Below, in pieces: positions 44,909 through 53,300 of a stretch of 64,000 nt of DNA. The DNA is from G963677445 sp963678275 (lineage in GTDB: Bacteria > Bacteroidota > Ignavibacteria > Ignavibacteriales > Melioribacteraceae), in NCBI GenBank assembly GCA_963678275.1, contig OY782765.1:1550001-1614000 (forward strand), read 5' to 3'. A program made the position numbers and the translations under genes. Below the pieces are notes generated by a model, which was not told the origin of the DNA, did no database searches, and worked only from the letters and a program-made list of their open reading frames with translations. The stretch's first letter is position 1; each line of letters opens with the position of its first letter.

Positions 44909-45841
44909 TTACATAACAAGCGCCATAATGGCTTTCTGAACATGCAGTCTGTTTTCAGCTTCATCGAAGATTACTGAGTTACCGGAATCGGCAACATCAT
45001 CCACAACTTCATCACCCCGGTGCGCAGGCAGACAATGCATAAAGAGATAATCATCTTTCGCATGTTTAACAAGTTCGGGATTAACCTGGTACTGAATAAA
45101 GTGTGATCTTCTTTCTTGAGCTTCCGATTCCTGCCCCATACTTGCCCAAACATCAGTGTAGATAATATCAGCATCTTTAACAGCTTCGAGAGGATCGTTC
45201 ATAATTTCAATTTTACTGCCCATATAAGCGGCGTTTGCTTTAGCGTTTTCCACAATCTCTTTCCGGGGCTGATAACCTGAGGGAGTCGCGAGAACCAGGT
45301 CCATCCCAACTTTGGAACATCCGTGAAGAAGTGAATGCGCCATATTGTTTCCATCACCAAGATAGGCCATTTTTAAACCGCGGAGAGTTCTCTTTTTCTC
45401 CAGAACAGTGAACAGGTCAGTCAGAACCTGGCATGGGTGCAGCAGATCAGTAAGACCATTTATTACAGGTATTGATCCGAAGCGTGCAAGATCAATAACA
45501 TCCTGATGTGAAAAAGTACGGATCATGATGCCGTCAAGATATCTTGAAAGCACTTTTGCGGTATCATGAATATTTTCACTTTTACCAAGCTGAAGATCAT
45601 TCGGACCAAAATACATGCCTATTCCGCCAAGATGATAGATACCGGTTTCGAATGAGATTCTTGTTCGAGTAGAAGGTTTGGCGAAAATCATACCGAGAGT
45701 TTTTCCTTCGAGAACCCTGTGTGGTTCACCTGTGTATTTTTTTTCTTTAAGAGTTTTGCTCAGATCAAAAATCTGATATATTTCTTCCAAAGTCAGATCA
45801 TTGATAGAGATCAGACTTTTTCCTTTCATATTTACAGCCAT
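44909..45841 (-). CDS. argF: Ornithine carbamoyltransferase
   Basis: A 310-residue enzyme that joins carbamoyl phosphate and ornithine to citrulline. The carbamoyl-phosphate site is STRTR (57-61), with HPCQVLTDLFTV and YLGDGNNMAHSLLHG typical of the family. The ornithine site is DVWASMGQE and HCLPAHRGDEV. Length and motifs fit anabolic OTC rather than putrescine carbamoyltransferase. The gene follows carbamate kinase by 27 bases, with no arginine deiminase or argininosuccinate gene nearby. This raises the possibility that carbamate kinase supplies the carbamoyl phosphate (anabolic direction) or uses it (citrulline breakdown); the sequence cannot decide. Confidence 0.95.
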   Translation of the reverse strand: MAVNMKGKSLISINDLTLEEIYQIFDLSKTLKEKKYTGEPHRVLEGKTLGMIFAKPSTRTRISFETGIYHLGGIGMYFGPNDLQLGKSENIHDTAKVLSRYLDGIMIRTFSHQDVIDLARFGSIPVINGLTDLLHPCQVLTDLFTVLEKKRTLRGLKMAYLGDGNNMAHSLLHGCSKVGMDLVLATPSGYQPRKEIVENAKANAAYMGSKIEIMNDPLEAVKDADIIYTDVWASMGQESEAQERRSHFIQYQVNPELVKHAKDDYLFMHCLPAHRGDEVVDDVADSGNSVIFDEAENRLHVQKAIMALVM

Positions 45842-45868
45842 TAACTTTTTTACTCCAATTAAAATTAT

Positions 45869-46813
45869 TTAATCAGCGATAATGCTTGTACCGCAATTCT
45901 CATATTCGAGCTGGGAAGCTTCAGTAATAACAGCTTTCTTCCCCCCGTTTTTGATAAACTGAATCGCGGCTTTAACTTTCGGGCCCATACTTCCGGCGCC
46001 GAACTCACCATTTTCAAGATATTTTTCAGCTTCTGAAACAGAAACTTCATCTAATTGTTTCTGGCCGGGCTTATTAAAATTAACATAAACCTTCGGCACA
46101 TCGGTAATAATAAATAGTTCATCTGCGCCTATGGAGCTTCCCAGAAGTGATGAAGCGAGGTCTTTATCTATTACCGCTTCTATCGCTTCCAGGAAATTAT
46201 TTTCATGCCGGTAAACCGGAATTCCGCCGCCGCCCGAGGCAACAACAATGTGCCCCCTCTGAGCAAGTTCCTGAATAATCTCTTTGTTCAGGATATCGGA
46301 AGGTTCGGGAGAGGCGACAACTCTTCTCCATCCCCTTTTACGCGCGTCTTCCCTGAATATCCACTTATTCGCTTTCGCGAGTAAATCGGCTTCTTCTTTA
46401 AGGTAAAAAGGGCCTATTGGCTTGGTTGGATTTTTGAACGCCGGATCTTTTCTGTCAACGAGCACCTGCGTAATCAAAGCAACGACATTTTTCTCGATCT
46501 CCTTTTCATTCAGGAGGTTGCGCATCTGGCGTTCGATCATATAACCGATCTGCCCCTGGGAATCGGCTACGCAGATATCCAGAGGCATTTTCGGAAGTTT
46601 ATATTTATCATACCCGGCTTCGTTGCGCAGAAGGATATTTCCAACCTGCGGTCCGTTGCCATGTGTTAGTATGATATTGTATTCTTTGTTAACCAGCCAT
46701 AGTACTTTTTCACAGGTATTATAAACATTTTTTTCCTGCTCATCAATCGTGCCGACTTCATTGCCCCGAAGGAGCGCATTTCCGCCGAACGCGACTACAG
46801 CCAGTTTTTTCAT
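45869..46813 (-). CDS. arcC: Carbamate kinase
   Basis: A 314-residue amino-acid-kinase-fold enzyme that interconverts ATP plus carbamate with ADP plus carbamoyl phosphate. VVAFGGNALLRGNE and LTHGNGPQVGNILLRNE form the ATP and phosphate sites, VVASGGGGIPVYRHEN and VIDKDLASSLLGSSIGADELFIITDV are signature stretches, and the end FGAGSMGPKVKAAIQFI is typical. It overlaps the upstream cpgS-like gene by 4 nt (ATGA), so the two are translationally coupled and probably work together. Confidence 0.96.
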   Translation of the reverse strand: MKKLAVVAFGGNALLRGNEVGTIDEQEKNVYNTCEKVLWLVNKEYNIILTHGNGPQVGNILLRNEAGYDKYKLPKMPLDICVADSQGQIGYMIERQMRNLLNEKEIEKNVVALITQVLVDRKDPAFKNPTKPIGPFYLKEEADLLAKANKWIFREDARKRGWRRVVASPEPSDILNKEIIQELAQRGHIVVASGGGGIPVYRHENNFLEAIEAVIDKDLASSLLGSSIGADELFIITDVPKVYVNFNKPGQKQLDEVSVSEAEKYLENGEFGAGSMGPKVKAAIQFIKNGGKKAVITEASQLEYENCGTSIIAD

Positions 46814-48129
46814 ATAATACCTTTTTCTTTAAGCATGGCTTCAACAGTATTAGCGCCTATTTCCTGAAGCTCATATTGAACTCTGGTGGAAGGTTTATTG
46901 ATTTTCAGAATTCTTCCAAGGTCAATTGGAGTGCCAACCACGACAGAGTCACATTCAACGCGGTTGATAGTTTCTTCAAGGTCCTTCATCTGCTGATCGC
47001 CATAACCCATAGCCGGAAGAAGAATTCCTATGCCCGGATATTTTTCGTAAGTGGCTGTAATTGATTTTACGGTAAAAGGCCGGGGATCAACGATTTCCGA
47101 AGCGCCCATCTTCTGCGCGGCTACTGTGCCGGCGCCATATTTCATTTCACCATGTGTAAGAGTGGGTCCATCTTCAACAACAAGCACTTTTTTCCCCTTG
47201 ATGACCGACGGATCGTCAACGGTAAGAGGTGATGCCGCTTCAATTATTGTAGCATCGGGATTAACTTCTTTTGTATTATTGATTACTGTAAGAATATCGT
47301 CCGGACCAGCTGAATCAATTTTATTGATAACTACAGCATCTGCCATTCTCAGTGCGGTATTCCCGGGGTAATATTTCATTTCGTGGCCTGGTCTGTGAGG
47401 ATCGGCAACTGTAAAAGTAACATCTGCCTTATAAAAAGACATATCATTATTACCGCCATCCCAGAGGATAACGTCTGCTTCTTTTTCAGCTTCGCGAAGA
47501 ATTGCCTCATAATCTACTCCTGCATATATTACTCCGCCGAGAGCTATATGGGGCTCATATTCTTCAATTTCTTCAATAGTACATTCATGTTTTTTAAGAT
47601 CTTCAAGAGTAGCAAAACGCTGAACTTTCTGTTTTACAAGATCACCATAAGGCATGGGATGACGAATAGCGACTACCTTTTTACCGGCATCTCTCAGAAG
47701 TTTCACTATTTTCCTTGAGGTTTGAGATTTTCCACATCCGGTTCTAACAGCCAGCACTGAAACTAAAGGTTTTGTACTCTTTATCATTGTTTCTTCTCCA
47801 CCAAGCAGCCTGAAAGATATTCCTTCAGCATTAACGATGGAGGCTTTTGTCATAACATAGTTGAAAGGCACATCTGAATAGGAAAAAACAACTTCATCAA
47901 CTTTCAGTTCATGAATAAGTTTCACAAGATCTGCCTCATCATAAATCTTGATTCCATCAGGATAAAGTTTTCCGGCCAGTTCTGCAGGATACATTCTTCC
48001 ATCGATATTAGGTATCTGTGTAGCTGTAAAAGCAACTACGTTATATTCTTCGTTATCTCTGTAAAATACATTAAAATTGTGAAAATCGCGCCCTGCAGCG
48101 CCCATGATCAAGATATTTTTTTTTGTCAT
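46810..48129 (-). CDS. Cyclic 2,3-diphosphoglycerate synthetase-like P-loop protein
   Basis: A 439-residue protein similar to archaeal cyclic 2,3-diphosphoglycerate synthetases and to bacterial proteins annotated simply as GTPases. It starts with a Rossmann-like segment ILIMGAAGRDFHNFN. The P-loop is AVRTGCGKSQTSRK (127-140), followed by VVAIRHPMPYGDL, VILWDGGNNDMSF (Walker B-like) and DAVVINKIDSAG (an NKxD-type guanine-specificity motif). Cyclic DPG is a thermoprotectant in methanogens and is unexpected here. The 4-nt overlap with carbamate kinase and the argF neighbour suggest a role near carbamoyl phosphate or another phosphorylated metabolite. The substrate is not established. Confidence 0.8.
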   Translation of the reverse strand: MTKKNILIMGAAGRDFHNFNVFYRDNEEYNVVAFTATQIPNIDGRMYPAELAGKLYPDGIKIYDEADLVKLIHELKVDEVVFSYSDVPFNYVMTKASIVNAEGISFRLLGGEETMIKSTKPLVSVLAVRTGCGKSQTSRKIVKLLRDAGKKVVAIRHPMPYGDLVKQKVQRFATLEDLKKHECTIEEIEEYEPHIALGGVIYAGVDYEAILREAEKEADVILWDGGNNDMSFYKADVTFTVADPHRPGHEMKYYPGNTALRMADAVVINKIDSAGPDDILTVINNTKEVNPDATIIEAASPLTVDDPSVIKGKKVLVVEDGPTLTHGEMKYGAGTVAAQKMGASEIVDPRPFTVKSITATYEKYPGIGILLPAMGYGDQQMKDLEETINRVECDSVVVGTPIDLGRILKINKPSTRVQYELQEIGANTVEAMLKEKGII

Positions 48130-48146
48130 AATAAATTACACTCCTG

Positions 48147-49979
48147 TTATTCAACTGTAACACTTTTAGCTAAATTTCTGGGCTGATCAACATTCAGCCC
48201 TTTTTTTACTGCGATATGATATGCCAGTAACTGAAGAGGAATAACTGTCAGAATGGGCATAAGCATCCTGATAGTATCGGGAATTTTTATAGTGTAATCT
48301 ACGAGTGAATCAATTTTATTATCGCGTTCGCTGGCTATGGCAATGATCCTTCCATTACGCGCTTTGACTTCTTCAATATTGGAAATGACTTTTTCGTAAA
48401 CAGAATCGGTCGGAGCGATAAATATCGCCGGCATCTCTTCATCTATTAAAGCTATCGGGCCATGTTTCATCTCGGCAGCCGGATAACCTTCGGCATGGAT
48501 ATAAGAAATTTCCTTCAACTTTAAAGCTCCTTCAAGAGCAACGGGAAAGTTATAACCTCTTCCCAGGTAGAGGAAGTTTCTGGAATCAACAAAATCATCC
48601 GCTATTTTTTCAATATGGTCATTAAGTTCCAGAATTTTTTGAATTTTGCCTGGCAGCGAATCCAGCTCTTTGATAACATTCTGGCCATCAACCAGACTCA
48701 TCTGTTTTTTTCTGGCAATTAGCAAAGTAATTAATGCGAGCACTGTAAGCTGACTGGTAAAGGCCTTTGTCGAGGCGACTCCTATTTCGGGTCCGGCATG
48801 TATATAAACACCTGCCTCGCTTTCACGGGCAATCGAGCTGCCAACAACGTTACAAATACCCAAAACCAGCGCGCCGCGTCGTTTTGCCTCTTTTAACGCC
48901 GCGAGTGTATCGGCTGTTTCACCGCTCTGCGAGATAAAAATCAATGTATCTTCCGGTTGAATTATTGGATTTCTGTACCTGAATTCCGAAGCGTAATCAA
49001 CTTCTACAGGAATTCCTGTAAATTGCTCAAGCATGTATTCTCCAACCAATGCAGCATGCCAGGATGTACCGCAAGCGGTAATAATTATTCTTTTCGAATT
49101 TGCTATACGGTCTTCGTATCCGGCGAGTCCGCCAAGTTTGGAAATACCTTCCGACTCAAGCAACCTGCCCCTTAAAGAATTATAAACAGACTCGGGCTGT
49201 TCCATAATTTCTTTGAGCATAAAATGATCGAATCCGCCTTTATCAATTTCTCCGGCGTCCACTTCAATTTCATATATCTCTTTAATCGCTTCTTCATCAT
49301 AAATCGTGCGAGCCATAAATCTGTCCTGATAAACCTCAGCGACCTCATCATCCTCGAGATAAACCACCTGACTGGTATGTGATACCAGGGCGTTTACATC
49401 CGAAGCAATAAAATTCTCATTATCACCAATGCCAATTACCAGGGGAGAGCCCCGTCTGGCAACGACAATTTTATCTGGTTCATTTTCGTAGATTACTGCG
49501 ATTCCATATGTGCCTTCCACACCGTTCAATGCGGACCGGACAGCCTGGAAAAGGCCATGTCCTTTTTTTATGAAACTATCGATTAAATGAAGAAGAACCT
49601 CAGAGTCGGTATCACTTTTGAATACATAACCTTTTTTAAGCAAACCGTTTTTAAGAGTTTTATAATTTTCGATAATTCCATTATGAATCATATAGAGATT
49701 GTGATCCCTGTTGGTATGCGGATGGGCATTGGCTTCATTTGGCACACCATGTGTTGCCCACCGGGTATGACCAATACCTATCATAGCCTTCGGATTGGTA
49801 AGATTTATCTTTTCTTCAAGAACAGATACTTTGCCTTTGCTTTTAATTAATTCACTTCCGCTTTCATTTAAAAAACCAACTCCTGCCGAGTCATAACCTC
49901 TATACTCCAGACGCTTTAAACCCTGTATAAGAATTGGCATACAGTTTTTATCACCGATATAACCAACTATACCACACAT
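48147..49979 (-). CDS. glmS: Glutamine--fructose-6-phosphate aminotransferase (isomerizing)
   Basis: A 610-residue enzyme making glucosamine-6-phosphate from fructose-6-phosphate and glutamine, the entry to amino-sugar and peptidoglycan synthesis. The N-terminal nucleophile is Cys2 (MCGIVGYIGD) of the glutaminase domain, with IGHTRWATHG and NGIIENY. Two SIS sugar-isomerase domains follow (ITACGTSWHAALVGEYMLE; LYLGRGYNFPVALEGALKLKE). The end DQPRNLAKSVTVE is the classical C-terminus that closes the active site. It is the first gene of the glmS-cpgS-arcC-argF unit, 17 bases before the next start. No glmS ribozyme core was recognised upstream. Confidence 0.97.
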   Translation of the reverse strand: MCGIVGYIGDKNCMPILIQGLKRLEYRGYDSAGVGFLNESGSELIKSKGKVSVLEEKINLTNPKAMIGIGHTRWATHGVPNEANAHPHTNRDHNLYMIHNGIIENYKTLKNGLLKKGYVFKSDTDSEVLLHLIDSFIKKGHGLFQAVRSALNGVEGTYGIAVIYENEPDKIVVARRGSPLVIGIGDNENFIASDVNALVSHTSQVVYLEDDEVAEVYQDRFMARTIYDEEAIKEIYEIEVDAGEIDKGGFDHFMLKEIMEQPESVYNSLRGRLLESEGISKLGGLAGYEDRIANSKRIIITACGTSWHAALVGEYMLEQFTGIPVEVDYASEFRYRNPIIQPEDTLIFISQSGETADTLAALKEAKRRGALVLGICNVVGSSIARESEAGVYIHAGPEIGVASTKAFTSQLTVLALITLLIARKKQMSLVDGQNVIKELDSLPGKIQKILELNDHIEKIADDFVDSRNFLYLGRGYNFPVALEGALKLKEISYIHAEGYPAAEMKHGPIALIDEEMPAIFIAPTDSVYEKVISNIEEVKARNGRIIAIASERDNKIDSLVDYTIKIPDTIRMLMPILTVIPLQLLAYHIAVKKGLNVDQPRNLAKSVTVE

Positions 49980-50369
49980 ATGGAAACTCCTTGAATATTA
50001 ATGAAATAGATTATCGTCCGATCCGGGCGTTAATGATCGGGTAGTGGTCTGATAAGAAGGGGGTTGAATCTAACAAATATTTTTTTGCTCATCTCACTTA
50101 CCAAATAAGACTTCGCCTAACAGTTAATAATTAAATAGTTTATCCAATGCATGTAAAGGTAAAAAAAATTAACCCTTTATCCAATATTAAAGTAGCGCAA
50201 AGAAGAATAAATTGACTGGCGCCACATTATATTATGAACAATAGTCGAAAATAAAAATTTTAGCTCTCCGACATTTCCATGTCCTGCTGTTTTTTACTCA
50301 GAAGAGTTGATCTAATCATAATGAGTTCTTATATGAAAAGGATCAACTCTTCATAAAAATTATTAAATC
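49980..50369. other. Intergenic gap with a long inverted repeat
   Basis: About 390 bases, no gene seen. The right part (50301-50312 and 50341-50352) is a 12-base perfect inverted repeat, GAAGAGTTGATC, with a 28-base loop, just beyond the 3' end of the C25 peptidase gene. It lacks a T tail on the minus strand, so it is not a classical terminator. The left part should contain the glmS promoter. Confidence 0.55.
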
Positions 50370-53300
50370 TTACAGGACACGCGCGATTTTCTTAATTTCC
50401 GTTTTGTACTGGCCATTATATTTAGTGCGTACTTTGCAAAGATATACACCGTTAGCTATATCATCACCATCCTGGTCTTTACCATCCCAGTAAATTTTAT
50501 TGAGCAACTGAATTTTAAGATCGCTTACGGGCACTTCGATTTCTTTTATAAGTCTGCCGGCAACAGTATAAATCCGGATATTCATTTCCTCCGGCAATTC
50601 AGAACCGGTAAGTGTAAATGTGAACCAGGTATCATCAGCAAATGGATTGGGATAATTATAAAAATCCCTGAAAGTATTCTCATTGTCCACCATAAAATTT
50701 ACTCTGTAAGCTACAGTGTCTGAAGGATTTCCTGAGGCATCCGTCGTATAAATATCAAGATTATGCGTCCCGTCAAAAAGTTTTGGCCGCCAGGTAACCA
50801 TAGCAGTCGAATTGGGATATGGCGTATATGTGTAATCGAGAGAATCACGTGTAAATGAAAGCAGACGGATTCCATGGGTAATGTTAAAATTTGCTGTATC
50901 CAGAGGTAAAGGACCGTTATCTGTTAGTGTCATAACAATTTCCGGGTTTGCCGAAACCAAATCACCATTCAGTATCTCCACCCCGTCGAAAGTAACATTA
51001 AATTGAGGCTTTATCGAATCCCTCGCGACAAAAAAGCTATTTTGAGCAATATTATTAAATGTATAAAACTCCTTACCTGGTAAAATCGCGACAGATTTAA
51101 CGGTATTCTCAAATATATAAGGAGTTGTATCATATTCGTAGGACAGGGTAACTGAGGAGTCCTTATCTATCGATATAACATCCGAAAAGGCAATGCTGTC
51201 GGAACTATTAAAGAAGAAGTCCACCTTCAGGCTGTCAGCTTTCGAATAACCAACATTCTCCAAAGTATAGCTCATTGTCATTGGGAAACCTCTGAGAATG
51301 GAATCGGGGGCAAATATAAACTGATTGTCCCTTAATACTACTTCCGGAAGAGAATTATATGCAACTTTCAGATTTGAAAAAGAAGGTGGGCGTGTAACTC
51401 CTGATGAAGAATCAATAAAATTAAATTGTGCTCTTATGTAAGGGTATTCTTCAGCATCGACATTTTGAATTGAGTGAAGAGGAGTAAGAGGATTTTTTAA
51501 TGTATCCCATTCATTTGTTTTTGAATTCAATCCCAGTAAGAATCTCTCATCTTCCCCATTATAACCGGTTAAATCGAGATTATACTGGACATAATTCCAA
51601 CTTATCGCAGGTCCTATTTTGGGCGACAAGATTGAACCGGATTCCTCCTTATACTGGCCGATGAATTGATAAATTTCAGGCTCATTTCCCGGTGTGGCAA
51701 TTGATGAATAAACAAGATCATTAACAGGATCATAACACCATCCATGAAATCCGGGCAGAGGAATCCATACAAACCACTCCTCTTCGAAAACACCATCTGA
51801 CAATCTTACTCTGCGCATCGCGCCATTAAAATCTTTCTCATATAAATAGATATAACCCGAAGCGACAAAATATCCGGAAAAAATAGCGCCCCAGGTCGAA
51901 CTTCCGGTTAACAGGTCCTGCCGCGGACGTGACCAGAAATTTTCCGGGTCAAAAAATCTTACGGTAAAATAATCATTCCCAAGGCTGTCGACGAAGGCCA
52001 GATTATAAACATATTCCCCGTCTGATGTCATATAATGGGAGCCATTTTTTACTTTACCGCTTGAATTATCCAACATCCCCTCTTCAATATATACGGTCGA
52101 TGATTCACCTGTTTCAGGATTAACTTTTAACAGATTATATGCATCCCCCGTGGTAACATAAATATAACCATTGTGATGAAAAATTGAGTTCCAGACTGTC
52201 GCTGTAAAATCGGGGATGGAATCATAAAAGACTCCTTTTTCTGAGTTAATACCTGTGCCAACTTTGTAAATCGGGGATGGTTCAAAATTATTAAAATATG
52301 CCTTATTCGCGTAATAAATATATTGACCATCGGTTGTTATCGATGTTGGTTTGAAATAATCATAAGAATAAGATATTTCAATTGAGTCAATAAATCTTTC
52401 CTCTCCGGGTCGGGGAGGAAGAAGATCGGTATTCATGACAAGAGAATGAGAAGAATCCTGGTAACTGAAATTATCTGTTGTCAGAAGTTCGAGTTGTTTT
52501 CCGCCAAGATAATAGCCCGACTCAGGATTCGGCGTCAGAGTAATTGTTCTGATATCGGACCAGTCACTGAATTTTTCTCCGTCATGAAGACGGCACCGCC
52601 AATAATACACACCTTCATTCAGCGCCGGCATTGACCACTCAAGCAGACCATCAGAAGGTGATATTGCCTGTGATTTAATAATCGGATTATCAAAATTATT
52701 TTGATTATTGATCTCGAAATAATACTTGAGGTCCTTACCAATATAATAACCTATATCTGTAAGCAAAAAGTCGAGGCTATAATCTGAAGTAGTAATCCCG
52801 TCATAAGGTTTAATAATATTGGGCTTGCTCAAATCAAAAATGGTAAAAGAAACTTCAGCGGAATTATCTGAAAGGTCCATTTCCTCCAGTTTTCCATCCT
52901 GATTTATTGCAACCTTAAGTGTTGCCAGTCCTGCTTTATCGGGATGCCAGATATAAAGCAAAGAATCGACATGATTGAATGATGTAAACCTCTTTTCGGG
53001 AAATTGATAGGTGGTATCCTCCATTACAATACTGTAGCTGAGAGATACAGTATCATCTGGAAAAGCCCTTCCAATATTATCAAATTTAATTTTTATAAAC
53101 ATCGAATCGGTTATCAGAGGCCGTTCAGGAGATAAATCGATATAAGCAGACTTTATCCTGAAGTCAGGCTTTTCAGGAATAGCAAGCTTGATTGCCGGAT
53201 CCCCTAAGTAAGTGAATAAAGCTATATGATCGTTGACATAAACATTGGGATTATTACCGGCCATTGTAATTTTGGAATAGTTAATTGCATCGCCAATCAC

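Noticed and set aside
50301..50352. Inverted repeat as terminator of the C25 peptidase gene
   Set aside because: The 28-base loop and lack of a T run on the minus strand do not fit a Rho-independent terminator; kept only as an unexplained repeat.
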